53,435 nucleotides of DNA from Lachnospiraceae bacterium (GTDB lineage Bacteria > Bacillota > Clostridia > Lachnospirales > Lachnospiraceae). The position numbers and the translations under genes are program-made. The DNA is taken from positions 1-53,435 of the forward strand of contig SVEJ01000022.1 of the NCBI GenBank assembly GCA_015057435.1. Direction: 5' to 3'. Position 1 is the stretch's first letter. Each line of letters begins with the position of its first letter. Below, piece by piece: positions 1 to 9,244 of this stretch. The notes under the pieces were generated by a model. It ran no database searches. It had not been told where the DNA came from and saw nothing but the letters and a program-made list of their open reading frames with translations.

Positions 1-71
1 TTGTATCCGCCTTCGCCATTAAGATACGCGGACACCACTTTCTTTTTAAATTCATAACTATATTTTGCCAT
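1..71 (-). CDS. IS3-family transposase OrfA, N-terminal fragment
   Basis: Only the first 23 codons are visible, read leftward from ATG at 71. They give MAKYSYEFKKKVVSAYLNGE followed by a Gly-Gly-Tyr. This is the start of the helix-turn-helix domain of IS3/IS150 OrfA proteins, which bind the element ends for transposition. The Lys-rich helix and the YLNGEGGY turn are typical of the family. Whether the rest of the gene is intact cannot be judged. Confidence 0.75.
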   Translation of the reverse strand, partial: MAKYSYEFKKKVVSAYLNGEGGY

Positions 72-127
72 GAAAAAACCGACCTCCCAATCGTTAGATT
101 TTGGTCTAACTTTTGGGGGTCGGTTCA
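1..127 (-). mobile_element. End of an IS3-family (IS150-like) insertion sequence
   Basis: The outermost bases read from the minus strand begin TGAACCGACCCCC, which fits the terminal inverted repeat of IS150-group elements. Inside it lies an interrupted palindrome (GTTAGA and TCTAAC around positions 94-111), followed by a transposase start codon at 71. The element runs off the left edge, so its other end and any target duplication cannot be seen. Confidence 0.75.
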
Positions 128-306
128 TTGCATAGCCTTTTGTAGTTATGGGATTTATCTGTTTCGTCACTGCACGGAGTTTCACTACCTAGGTAGGTTG
201 AAAAGAAATATTGTGTTGCAACTTTATGTCAGAATACGATGTGTATATAAAAGACCGTGCAATGAATGCATTGTTTAGATATTATTTATAGGGAAGGATT
301 GAAAAA
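128..306. other. Non-coding gap between IS end and lipoprotein gene
   Basis: No gene is seen here. The stretch holds a short palindromic run ACCTAGGTAGGT near 187-198 and an AT-rich TATATAAAA at about 244 that could be a -10 region for the lipoprotein. An AGGGAAGGA ribosome site lies just before the ATG at 307. Confidence 0.4.
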
Positions 307-1692
307 ATGAAGAAATTATTAATAACAATTACGAGCATTATGTGTGCAATGAGTTTGGCTGCATGTGGAAAAGAAACATCACAGAATATGCCTGAGACAT
401 CAATATCCACTGAAAACAAGGAAGTCGCAGAAACAAAAACTGGAGATGGAATAGATGATATTACAGGCGATCCAAGCACAATTGTGGATGTAAATGTTGA
501 AGAAACAGTACTTTTGGATGAAGGTGATTACAAATTAACCCTATCAGAATCTATGCGGAAAGAGACAGGGGAGAATGATGGGATACTTTTTAAGATAGAT
601 GCACAAAACAATACGAGTCAAAAAGTAGCAGTTTGTTTTAAGAAGATTAAGGTAAATGGTGAACCCATTCTTTTAACAGAGGCAGCCGCTTTGTCTGAGC
701 GATATGGAGTAGAAGTGGATGCGAATGGCGTTGGGTACCCGGCTGTTATGATTCCGCTTGAAAGTCTTTATGCATCCGGAATTACTACCATAGAAAAAGT
801 ATCTTTTGTTGTAGAGATTTATCCGGTTACAGGTTCTTATGGTGAATTTGGAGATGTGTTATATACCTCAGATGAACTTACTTTTGAAACACTTGTAGGA
901 TATGGAGAATCAGCAGATGATAATGAAGAAGAACTGACGGATGAAGAAGATGTGTCTTTGTATGTACGTGATAAAGTAAGTGTGGATAAACAAGTTCTTT
1001 TGGATGATGAAACACTGAAAATATGTACAACCGGAGAAGTGTTTTGTGAAGATGGATATGCACAAAGAATTGGTATTACTGTTGAAAATAAAACAGATAA
1101 CAAATGCATGATTAAATCTAAGTATATAGCTGTAAACGGATATGAACAGACAACGTATCTGATGGATGAAATAGCAGCGGGTGAAACGTTGGAGACATCG
1201 ATTGATATTTTCTTGAGCGACCTGGAAGTTTGTAATATTGATAAGATTTCAACTATAGCGTTTGTTCTGGATGTGGGGCTGATTGATTTTGTTACATATC
1301 CTGAAATTACAATTCAGATATCTGACACAGAGTCAGAACAATCATCTTCTAAAGAAGGAACGACGGTTTTGAATGAAAATGGAATTGAAATCATTGCTTT
1401 GGATTGTCGATATAATCAAGATGGTGCTGCTGGTCCGGTATTTGTTATTAATAATCATAGCGGTTCTTTCATTATGACAAGCTTTGAAAATGTAACGATT
1501 AATGGTATTGAAGTAGGTATGCAGTCTCATATGATTGCGGATGGTTTAAGTGAGGTTTCTTTATTTGATTATAGTGATGATATGGAAGACAACGGTATAG
1601 AATCAATTACAGAGTTTCGTTGTACACTAATAATTTGTGATGATGAATTTAAAAAGATTGTGGACAATGCTAAAATCGAAGTTTCATATTAA
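307..1692 (+). CDS. Secreted lipoprotein with three Ig-like repeats
   Basis: The 461-residue product starts with a lipoprotein signal peptide; the lipobox LAAC puts the lipidated Cys at residue 20. An acidic Ser/Thr-rich spacer follows, then three related segments. Each contains an 'N-N/K-T/S ... I..NG' pattern (about residues 98-116, 261-279 and 390-408), suggesting three repeats of one beta-sandwich domain. This resembles uncharacterised Lachnospiraceae lipoprotein domains of the DUF5067 sort, but I cannot assign a family with confidence. No catalytic motif is visible. It probably sits on the outer face of the membrane. The next gene is 250 bases away and is also exported, but the two need not be co-transcribed. 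Confidence 0.8.
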   Translation: MKKLLITITSIMCAMSLAACGKETSQNMPETSISTENKEVAETKTGDGIDDITGDPSTIVDVNVEETVLLDEGDYKLTLSESMRKETGENDGILFKIDAQNNTSQKVAVCFKKIKVNGEPILLTEAAALSERYGVEVDANGVGYPAVMIPLESLYASGITTIEKVSFVVEIYPVTGSYGEFGDVLYTSDELTFETLVGYGESADDNEEELTDEEDVSLYVRDKVSVDKQVLLDDETLKICTTGEVFCEDGYAQRIGITVENKTDNKCMIKSKYIAVNGYEQTTYLMDEIAAGETLETSIDIFLSDLEVCNIDKISTIAFVLDVGLIDFVTYPEITIQISDTESEQSSSKEGTTVLNENGIEIIALDCRYNQDGAAGPVFVINNHSGSFIMTSFENVTINGIEVGMQSHMIADGLSEVSLFDYSDDMEDNGIESITEFRCTLIICDDEFKKIVDNAKIEVSY

Positions 1693-1730
1693 GATATGTA
1701 CTTTTAATAGCGCAATCAATAAAGATAAAA

Positions 1731-1786
1731 AATATGAATTTTTCTAGTGTTTTCAATGGTTGCAACCTTAAGTTGCTCATTTGGAA
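1731..1786 (+). promoter_or_regulatory. Two-copy promoter-like element with GTTGCAAC palindrome (copy 1)
   Basis: The order is AATATGAA, CTAGT (1744-1748), TCAATGGTTGCAAC (1753-1766) and AGTTG (1771-1775). The same order and nearly the same spacing recur at 49367-49420. The 10-bp palindrome GGTTGCAACC looks like a MarR-family operator, and AATATGAA could be part of a -10 region. The family assignment is inference. Confidence 0.45.
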
Positions 1787-1815
1787 ACGCAAATTGCTAG
1801 AAAAAAAAAGAGAGA

Positions 1816-1875
1816 ATTGCTACTATTCGCATCAAGAACAGAAAGGAGGCGAATGGTAGCAATACTATTTTTAGG
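1816..1875 (+). promoter_or_regulatory. Hairpin with a Shine-Dalgarno in the loop, ahead of the Fn3 gene
   Basis: ATTGCTACTATTCGC and GCGAATGGTAGCAAT form a 15-bp stem with one mismatch around an 18-base loop, followed by ACTATTTTT. The loop carries AGAAAGGAGG and the right arm carries an ATG (1853) that opens a 20-codon frame ending at 1915. It could be an intrinsic terminator, or a translational leader in which the hairpin controls a micro-ORF. The sequence alone does not decide this. Confidence 0.4.
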
Positions 1876-1944
1876 AAACACTTATCAAATTATTCAGGTA
1901 AGTAGAATGAAATAATTGAATGAAGGAATAGGAGATACAAAATT

Positions 1945-3018
1945 ATGAAAAAAATGATATTAACTTTATTATTATGCATGGGATTATTGTTTTCGAGATG
2001 TACTCCGGTGCAGGCATATTCGATTGATGACAATATTTCTGTTACCAATATTACATCTACATCAGCTTATGTTGATTGGTCTAGATTGGCCACGTATTGT
2101 ACAACAGGTGCATATGAAGGTTCAACAATTACAGGATATGACTTTATTTTGGGAGACGTAACGCTTGTTAGTAATGCAATGGTTACTTCTTATCAATTAA
2201 AGAATATTGCACCCAATACAACACATATATTTTATATCAATGTATATTTTATTGATAGATGGGGTGATGCTGATAGTTATTCAACCATGGATTTCTTTTC
2301 GACAGGTTATCTTCCAGGTGATGTAAATGATGGTGATGGTGGAGATGCCAATAATCCTACTAATCCAAGCACACCATCGCAACCAAGCACACCATCGCAA
2401 CCAAGTACACCTTCAACACCATCTACACCGACATCCTCAGCAAAATTGTCAACACCAAGTGTAGCAAAGGTTGAAGTAATAGATGGTGTGGCTTATGTAA
2501 CTGCTAAGAATATTGATCCTTATACACAGAAACTTGAATGGGAAATCTATAACAAGAAGGGTAAATTAATTAAAAGAGAGAATTCTTACTATACAAAGGA
2601 TACCATTTATGGCATTACAGGTAGACAGGTTTATTATGCAAGAGTAAGAGCAATTGGGCAGGATAGTAATTACAATGATGTGTATTCGGCATGGTCAGCT
2701 AAAAAATACTTTGTAACACAGCCTAAGATTACAACAAAGAGTGGTAAAGGGTATATTAAAGTAAATTCTGTATTAATTAAATGGAAGAAGGTTACAGGTG
2801 CTAAGGATTATACTGTTTACGCGAAAAAAGCGAATTCGAAGAAATGGGTTAAAGTAAAGACAACCAAGAAAACATCATATAAGTTAACTAAAATCAAGGG
2901 TAAGAAATTGAATTTGCGTAAGAGTGATTACAACTTCAAGGTTGTGACGAATGCAAAAGTAGGGGGTAAAAAGATTAAGTCTTCTGATGGAGAGGCTTAT
3001 AAAGCATACATATATTAA
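1945..3018 (+). CDS. Secreted fibronectin type III repeat protein
   Basis: The 357-residue product begins with a Sec signal peptide ending near VQA-YS (residues 1-25). The Cys in it lacks a proper lipobox. The first Fn3-like domain (about 30-128) has the SAYVDW and TTHIFYINVYF strands. A linker of repeated PS-Q/T-P units follows (about 135-165), then an Fn3-like domain (about 168-260) and a very Lys/Tyr-rich Fn3-like domain to the end. No catalytic residues are seen, so it is probably a binding or wall-associated surface protein. The basic C-terminal module is shared in style with the proteins at 17069 and 45121 and may bind anionic wall polymers; that is inference. Confidence 0.75.
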   Translation: MKKMILTLLLCMGLLFSRCTPVQAYSIDDNISVTNITSTSAYVDWSRLATYCTTGAYEGSTITGYDFILGDVTLVSNAMVTSYQLKNIAPNTTHIFYINVYFIDRWGDADSYSTMDFFSTGYLPGDVNDGDGGDANNPTNPSTPSQPSTPSQPSTPSTPSTPTSSAKLSTPSVAKVEVIDGVAYVTAKNIDPYTQKLEWEIYNKKGKLIKRENSYYTKDTIYGITGRQVYYARVRAIGQDSNYNDVYSAWSAKKYFVTQPKITTKSGKGYIKVNSVLIKWKKVTGAKDYTVYAKKANSKKWVKVKTTKKTSYKLTKIKGKKLNLRKSDYNFKVVTNAKVGGKKIKSSDGEAYKAYIY

Positions 3019-3077
3019 TATGATATAGTGATTAAAATCCGGACCAAAAGTTCCTTTCATGCTGGATATGAGACAAG

Positions 3078-3106
3078 AAGGTTATGCATTTTGCGTAGCC
3101 TTTTTG
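3078..3106 (+). terminator. Intrinsic terminator after the Fn3 gene
   Basis: AAGGTTATGCA pairs with TGCGTAGCCTT around a three-base loop, followed by a T-run. Confidence 0.75.
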
Positions 3107-3140
3107 TTTGTCGACATAAGAAGTATGATTATGTTGTACA

Positions 3141-3169
3141 TTGCGTAAATCTTTAATAATAGCTATAAT
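3141..3169 (+). promoter_or_regulatory. Sigma-A promoter of the ABC exporter operon
   Basis: TTGCGT, a 17-bp spacer and TATAAT lie about 70 bp before the first exporter gene. Confidence 0.65.
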
Positions 3170-3240
3170 ATAGCACAGGTTTTACAAATATATGTTACAG
3201 GTTAAGACACATTCTCATCGGAAAATGGAAGGAAAGTTTT

Positions 3241-5013
3241 ATGTTCAAGATTTCAAATTATTTAAAAGAATATAAGAAGGAAAGTATCGTTGCGCCGTTG
3301 TTTAAAATGTTAGAGGCAAGCTTTGAGTTGTTGGTTCCCCTGGTTATGGCGGCGATCGTAGATACAGGAATTAAAAATCAGGATACAGGATATATCTTGA
3401 AGATGGGCGGCGTTTTGGTAGCACTTGCTTTGATCGGATTAATATGTTCGGTAACAGCACAGTATTTTGCGGCAAAAGCTTCTGTTGGCTTTGGCAAAAG
3501 CGTGCGACACGATTTGTTTGCACATATTAATTCCCTTTCTTATGCGGAGATTGACAAAGCAGGTACATCTACTTTGATTACCAGAATGACGAATGATATT
3601 AACCAGTTACAGTCCGGCGTGAATATGTTTCTACGCTTGTTTTTACGTTCACCGTTTATTGTAGTAGGTGCTATGGTGATGGCATTTACAGTGGATGTAA
3701 AGGCTGCTTGGGTGTTTGTTGTCGCGATTCCGCTTTTGTCAGTTGTAGTGTTTGGGATTATGCTCTATTCTATTCCGTTATATCAGAAGGTACAAAAAGC
3801 GTTAGATGATGTACTTTTGATGACAAGAGAAAATCTTGTAGGAGCTCGGGTGGTTCGTGCTTTCGGCAGACAGGCTGATGAGGAGCAAGATTATCGTGAA
3901 GGTAGTGAAACGCTGTTACATATGCAGACTTTTGTAGGTAAGATATCTGCGGTGATGAACCCTGTCACCTATATTATTGTAAATGCAGCAATTATTGCGA
4001 TTATTTGGATTGGTGGCATACAGGTCAATATCGGCAATTTGACACAGGGTGAAGTGATTGCATTAGTTAACTATATGTCTCAGATTTTGGTAGAGCTTGT
4101 GAAGTTGGCCAATTTGATTATATTGCTTACAAAAGCATTTGCATGTTCTAAGCGCGTGGGTGAAATATTTGCTATGAAACCAAGTGTAGTTGAGAGTAAC
4201 CAGGCAAAGGAAAGTATGAAAACTAATAATCAAAAAAGTGATTGCAAGGTGCTTTTTCAAAATGTCACATTTACGTATGAAGGTACCAAGGAACCGGCGT
4301 TATGCAATCTGTCATTTGCAGTGAAAAAAGGAGAGACGGTTGGTATCATTGGTGGTACAGGGTGCGGTAAGTCAACTTTGGTCAATTTGATACCAAGATT
4401 TTATGATGTCACAGAGGGAGAAGTATTAATAGACGGGGTGAATGTTAAGGATTACACCTTTGAAGAACTTCGAAACAGCATTGGTGTAGTGCCGCAGAAA
4501 GCTGTATTATTCAACGGAACAATTGCTGACAATATGCGTTGGGGCAAAGTGGATGCAACAAAGGAAGATATGGAAAAAGCCATTGCTATTGCACAAGGCT
4601 TGGATGTGATTGCAAGTAAGAAAGACGGACTTGATGAAATGATATTACAAGGTGGTAAGAATTTGTCCGGAGGACAAAGACAACGCCTCACCATTGCCAG
4701 AGCCTTAGTAAAGGAACCGGAGATTCTCATCTTAGATGATTCGGCGTCGGCGCTTGATTTTGCAACGGATGCAAAACTTCGAACTGCGATTCGGGAAGAA
4801 ACGAAGGATATGACAGTATTTATTGTATCCCAAAGAGCTTCCTCTATTAAACATGCAGATCAGATTATTGTATTAGAAGATGGTGAGATGGCAGGAATTG
4901 GTACACATGAAGAATTGTTGCAGTCTTGTGAAGTATATCAGGAAATTGTGAAGTCTCAAGATGATACGCAAAATGGATATAATGATCCAATAAAAAAACA
5001 GGAGGGCAGATAA
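3241..5013 (+). CDS. ABC exporter half-transporter, degenerate-site subunit
   Basis: The 590-residue protein fuses a six-helix exporter membrane domain (about 1-310) to an ATPase domain. Walker A is GGTGCGKST (about 373-381), the signature is a canonical LSGGQ, and Walker B ends LILDDSASALD. The catalytic Glu after Walker B is therefore Asp, and the switch-loop His is Gln (VSQRAS). These changes mark the subunit that supplies the non-hydrolysing site in heterodimeric exporters such as TM287/288 or BmrCD. The next gene begins right after the stop and supplies the complementary half. The substrate is unknown; drugs, lipids or peptides are usual for the family. The start has a GGAAGGA ribosome site. 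Confidence 0.9.
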   Translation: MFKISNYLKEYKKESIVAPLFKMLEASFELLVPLVMAAIVDTGIKNQDTGYILKMGGVLVALALIGLICSVTAQYFAAKASVGFGKSVRHDLFAHINSLSYAEIDKAGTSTLITRMTNDINQLQSGVNMFLRLFLRSPFIVVGAMVMAFTVDVKAAWVFVVAIPLLSVVVFGIMLYSIPLYQKVQKALDDVLLMTRENLVGARVVRAFGRQADEEQDYREGSETLLHMQTFVGKISAVMNPVTYIIVNAAIIAIIWIGGIQVNIGNLTQGEVIALVNYMSQILVELVKLANLIILLTKAFACSKRVGEIFAMKPSVVESNQAKESMKTNNQKSDCKVLFQNVTFTYEGTKEPALCNLSFAVKKGETVGIIGGTGCGKSTLVNLIPRFYDVTEGEVLIDGVNVKDYTFEELRNSIGVVPQKAVLFNGTIADNMRWGKVDATKEDMEKAIAIAQGLDVIASKKDGLDEMILQGGKNLSGGQRQRLTIARALVKEPEILILDDSASALDFATDAKLRTAIREETKDMTVFIVSQRASSIKHADQIIVLEDGEMAGIGTHEELLQSCEVYQEIVKSQDDTQNGYNDPIKKQEGR

Positions 5014-6792
5014 ATGGCAGATAACAATACAAAATCAAAACAAATGCAGAAAAAAACCATTAAAAGAGTGCTTTCCTTTATTAAACCATATCAGCACTAT
5101 GTATGGTTGTCTTTGATTTTTGCACTGATTACCGTCGTAACCACGCTTTATGCACCAATTGTTACCGGTGATGCAATCGATTTTATCATTGCAAAGGGAC
5201 AGGTGGATTTTGAAGGATTGAAACCATTGCTTATCAAGTTTGGCGTGGTGATTTTAATTACAGCATTCGCACAATGGTTTATGAGCCTTTGCAACAATAA
5301 GATTACTTATCAGGTTGTGAAAGATATTCGTGTAAGTGCATTTGAAAAGCTAAATCACTTACCGCTTCGATATGTGGATAACAAACAATATGGAGAAATT
5401 GTTTCTAGAGTAATCAATGATGTAGACCAGTTTTCGGAAGGTTTACTCATGGGTTTTACACAATTGTTTACAGGTGTGATTACAATCGTCGGCACACTCA
5501 TTTTTATGTTAACGATTAATGTGAAGATTACAGTTGTGGTTGTTCTTTTAACACCGGTTTCGCTTCTTGTAGCGAGCTTTATTGCAAAAAAGACGTACAA
5601 TATGTTTCGTATGCAATCAGAAAGCAGAGGTAAGATGACTGCCTTGGTAGATGAGATGGTGGGAAATCAAAAAATTGTGAAAGCGTTCAGTTATGAGGAT
5701 GATGCACAAAAGCGATTTGATGAGATTAATAAAGATTTATCAGCATATAGCCTACGTGCCATATTCTTTTCATCTCTTACGAATCCTTGTACACGTTTTG
5801 TGAATAGTCTTGTGTATGCGGGTGTTGGAATTGTAGGAGCTTTTATCGCAGTAAGAGGCGGGATTAGCGTAGGTCAGCTTTCTTGCTTTTTAAGCTATGC
5901 CAATCAATACACAAAACCATTCAATGAAATCTCAGGTGTAGTGACAGAAGTGCAAAATGCCCTTGCATGTGCGACAAGAGTATTTGAATTGCTGGATGAG
6001 AAAGAAGAGGTGCCGGATGCGAAGGATGCGAAAATGCTTACAAGAGAAGAAGTGGAAAAGGAAAGCAACTTTACGTTAGAACATGTTGCATTTGCGTATG
6101 ATGCGGCAAGACCACTTATTAAGGATTTGAACCTGAATGTAAAGAAAGGGCAGCGTGTGGCAATTGTTGGTCCGACAGGTTGCGGGAAATCTACACTAAT
6201 TAACTTGTTGATGCGTTTTTATGATATTGATAAGGGTGCGATTTGTCTAAATGGTACCAGCATTTATGATATTACGAGAGACAGCTTGAGGGATACCTAT
6301 GGAATGGTATTGCAAGAAACCTGGTTAAAGTCAGGTACAATTGCGCAAAACATAGCCTATGGAAAGCCGGAAGCAACGAAAGAGGAGATTATAGAAGCAG
6401 CAAAGGCATGTCATGCCCATAGCTTCATTAAACGTATGCCACAAGGGTATGATACTGTGATAGGAGAGGACGGAGGTAGTCTTTCGCAAGGGCAAAAGCA
6501 GTTGCTTTGTATTGCCAGAGTAATGTTAGAATTACCGCCTGTGTTAATCTTAGATGAGGCAACATCTTCCATTGATACGCGTACAGAAATACGTGTGCAG
6601 AATGCATTTGCTAAGCTTATGAAGGGTAGAACCAGTTTCGTTGTTGCACATCGTCTTTCAACAATTAAGGAAGCAGACGTGATTTTGGTGATGAAGGACG
6701 GCGATATTATTGAACAGGGTAATCATGAAAGTTTACTTGCTAAGGGTGGCTTTTATGCGGAACTTTATAATAGTCAGTATGCGGTTTCTTAG
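5014..6792 (+). CDS. ABC exporter half-transporter, catalytic-site subunit
   Basis: The 592-residue partner of the preceding gene is translationally coupled to it: its ATG directly follows the TAA and the AGGAGGG site lies inside the upstream gene. A membrane domain (about 1-330) precedes an ATPase domain with Walker A GPTGCGKST, Walker B LILDEATSSID with the catalytic Glu, and the switch His in VAHRLS. Its signature is LSQGQ instead of LSGGQ. In the head-to-tail dimer its Walker motifs face the LSGGQ of the first subunit (active site), while its LSQGQ faces the Asp-type Walker B of the first (degenerate site). The pair is therefore self-consistent as one heterodimer. Confidence 0.92.
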   Translation: MADNNTKSKQMQKKTIKRVLSFIKPYQHYVWLSLIFALITVVTTLYAPIVTGDAIDFIIAKGQVDFEGLKPLLIKFGVVILITAFAQWFMSLCNNKITYQVVKDIRVSAFEKLNHLPLRYVDNKQYGEIVSRVINDVDQFSEGLLMGFTQLFTGVITIVGTLIFMLTINVKITVVVVLLTPVSLLVASFIAKKTYNMFRMQSESRGKMTALVDEMVGNQKIVKAFSYEDDAQKRFDEINKDLSAYSLRAIFFSSLTNPCTRFVNSLVYAGVGIVGAFIAVRGGISVGQLSCFLSYANQYTKPFNEISGVVTEVQNALACATRVFELLDEKEEVPDAKDAKMLTREEVEKESNFTLEHVAFAYDAARPLIKDLNLNVKKGQRVAIVGPTGCGKSTLINLLMRFYDIDKGAICLNGTSIYDITRDSLRDTYGMVLQETWLKSGTIAQNIAYGKPEATKEEIIEAAKACHAHSFIKRMPQGYDTVIGEDGGSLSQGQKQLLCIARVMLELPPVLILDEATSSIDTRTEIRVQNAFAKLMKGRTSFVVAHRLSTIKEADVILVMKDGDIIEQGNHESLLAKGGFYAELYNSQYAVS

Positions 6793-6833
6793 TTGAAAAT
6801 ACTTACAATAATCTTAAAATATTGTGAATTTAC

Positions 6834-6861
6834 TTGATTTTTTCCATAGTCATGGTATATT
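6834..6861 (+). promoter_or_regulatory. Sigma-A promoter of the LTA synthase-like gene
   Basis: TTGATT, a 16-bp spacer and TATATT, followed by a leader of about 80 nt. Confidence 0.6.
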
Positions 6862-6947
6862 AGCAATGGTTTACGTCAGTTGTGATTATGCATATTATGG
6901 GACGATACGTCGCATGGTTAACGATATATAGAGAAGAGTAGAGAAGT

Positions 6948-9221
6948 ATGAAGAATTTTGTCAAAAGTATAGAGCGTCAATTTCAAAAAGTAAAAACGGT
7001 TTGTAAAAAAGCAAAAGACAAGATATTAGAACCGTTTGTAAGATTGGGAAAAACAAAGCCTATGCAATTTCTTGGAAAGTGTTTAGAGCCTGTAATCAAA
7101 TTGATCAAAATACCATTTTTTGGATACTTGTTGCTTGCCTGTGCAATGAATCTGTTATTGGAAGTGTTAAGCAGACATTCTCTGGCAAAAGCGCTGATCT
7201 TTATTACAGAGTCCCCAACGGTATTTTTCTATAATGCGTTTATTATATTTGTAACATTGTCATTGGTTTTATTCGCAAAGAGACGTGTGTTTGCAACGGT
7301 GTTTGTGTGCGCAATATGGGTAATATCAGCATTTGCCAATTTTATTGTATTGTTTTTTAGAACAACACCTTTTTCGGCAATTGATGTCTTGATGATACGA
7401 AATGTAATGACAATGCTTGATAAATATATGACAAAGTGGCAACTAGTGCTAAGTGCGGTCGGGATTGTACTAGTCTTTATTTTGCTGATATATTTGTATA
7501 TCCGTCTTCCGAAAACGAAGCACAAAAGGCATCCGTTCCGTGCATCTGCGTATGTTATCATGTGTGGTTTTTTGATTGTTACATTAACCAAGGTTGCAGT
7601 TGAAACACAGACGGTATCAGATAATTTTGGTAATTTGGCATATGCATATAATGATTATGGTTTTGCGTACTGTTTCTCGAATAGTATCATCGATGTCGGT
7701 ATTAGTGAACCAAAAGAATACACAAAAGAAGCAATAGAGAAGATTGTAAATGGCTTACATTATGATAAGAGTGAAGTCGTTTTTGAGTCAAAGCCTGAAG
7801 AAGAGAATACAGATGGCATACGTCCGTCAGAGACGGAGGATGCATTAGAAAATGAAAAAGAATACTTTGTGAATGAACCGGCAACAATTGAAAATCCGAA
7901 TATTATAGTAATCCAGTTGGAGTCGATTTTTGACACAAAATATATGAAGGATTTTCGTGTGTCTGAAAAACCGATGCCAACTTATAGCAGATTAAAGAAT
8001 CAGTTTTCTTCCGGTTTGTTTGTTGTGCCGGCTGTTGGTGCCGGAACTGCCAATACGGAATTTGAAGTGCAGACAGGAATTAGTACGAGCTTTTTCGGTG
8101 CTGGTGAGTATCCGTTTAAGACTGTTATGACTGATACAACTTGCGGAAGTATGGGCTATGATTTGAAGCGTCTTGGCTATGCAACAGCCGGGTTTCACAA
8201 TAATGATGCTACGTTTTATGAGCGATATAGGGATTATGCTAATCTGGGGTTTGATTCATTTTCCGGCATGGAGCATATGTATATGTTGAATTATACACCG
8301 CGTGGTTGGGCAAAGGATGATGTGCTTGATGATTTGATGATTGAAAGAATGAAGCAGACAGAAGGTAGAGATTATATTACAACGATTTCTGTGCAGGCAC
8401 ATGGTAGATATCCTAAGAAGTATACACATACATTAACAGATGTGAATTGTCATTTTACGGGCAAATATGCACAAGACGAAGAGAAGCGTGTTGCATGGAA
8501 ATACTATGTTAATATGTGTAGGGAAACAGATAATATGATTGCATCTTTGATTGATAGAGTAGAACAGTTGGACGAACCGACAGTTATCTTTATGTATGGT
8601 GACCATTTACCTGCGCTTAATATTGAGGAATCTGATTTGAATGGAATTGGGTTATATGAGACAGAATGGGTAATGTGGGATAACATAGGATTAGATGTTA
8701 AGAGAATGGACCTGGCAGCGTATCAGGCGAGTACCTATATATTTGAACGTTTGAATTTGAAGGGCGGATTGACACAGAGTTTCCATAAGAAATACATGAA
8801 TATGGAAGATAAAAAGACTTATATGGATATGTTGGAAATGCTCGCATATGATACATTATACGGAAATCATTATGCATACGATGGTAATAATCCGTTCCCG
8901 TCAGCAGATATGCAGATGGGTATTCGTGAGATTACAGTGTCGGGGTATGAAATACAAGAAGATAAAGTATTGATTCAGGGAAATGCTTTTAATGAGTTTT
9001 CTGTTGTATATGTTGATGGCAAGTCGGTTGACACACAGTATGTTAATTATCAGACATTAAAGATTTCTTTGGATGATTTTGAATCCGGAACAAGTTTTCA
9101 TGTAGCACAAGAAGGAGAAGATCATGTTGTTCTTTCTGTAACGGAGCCTGTTACGATTGGCACCCATGATTCTACAGAAGAATCAACTGAACAAGAATCT
9201 ACAAAAGTATCTACAGAATAA
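6948..9221 (+). CDS. LTA synthase-like membrane sulfatase-fold enzyme
   Basis: The 757-residue product starts with a Lys-rich cytoplasmic segment, then about five membrane helices (about 55-225), then an extracellular alkaline-phosphatase-fold domain. Key residues match LtaS: the metal Glu in IVIQLESIFD, the nucleophile Thr in GAGTANTEFEVQTG, a His in SVQAHGRYP, and the Asp-His pair in MYGDHLPAL. LtaS transfers glycerol phosphate from phosphatidylglycerol to build lipoteichoic acid outside the membrane. After the catalytic domain comes a short beta-rich TIG-like domain (about 655-735) and a Ser/Thr/Glu tail, which staphylococcal LtaS lacks. The enzyme could be an LTA polymerase, primase or another phosphoglycerol transferase. 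The VanZ-like gene follows after 23 bases. Confidence 0.87.
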   Translation: MKNFVKSIERQFQKVKTVCKKAKDKILEPFVRLGKTKPMQFLGKCLEPVIKLIKIPFFGYLLLACAMNLLLEVLSRHSLAKALIFITESPTVFFYNAFIIFVTLSLVLFAKRRVFATVFVCAIWVISAFANFIVLFFRTTPFSAIDVLMIRNVMTMLDKYMTKWQLVLSAVGIVLVFILLIYLYIRLPKTKHKRHPFRASAYVIMCGFLIVTLTKVAVETQTVSDNFGNLAYAYNDYGFAYCFSNSIIDVGISEPKEYTKEAIEKIVNGLHYDKSEVVFESKPEEENTDGIRPSETEDALENEKEYFVNEPATIENPNIIVIQLESIFDTKYMKDFRVSEKPMPTYSRLKNQFSSGLFVVPAVGAGTANTEFEVQTGISTSFFGAGEYPFKTVMTDTTCGSMGYDLKRLGYATAGFHNNDATFYERYRDYANLGFDSFSGMEHMYMLNYTPRGWAKDDVLDDLMIERMKQTEGRDYITTISVQAHGRYPKKYTHTLTDVNCHFTGKYAQDEEKRVAWKYYVNMCRETDNMIASLIDRVEQLDEPTVIFMYGDHLPALNIEESDLNGIGLYETEWVMWDNIGLDVKRMDLAAYQASTYIFERLNLKGGLTQSFHKKYMNMEDKKTYMDMLEMLAYDTLYGNHYAYDGNNPFPSADMQMGIREITVSGYEIQEDKVLIQGNAFNEFSVVYVDGKSVDTQYVNYQTLKISLDDFESGTSFHVAQEGEDHVVLSVTEPVTIGTHDSTEESTEQESTKVSTE

Positions 9222-9244
9222 GTATAAAATGATAGGAATTAGAT

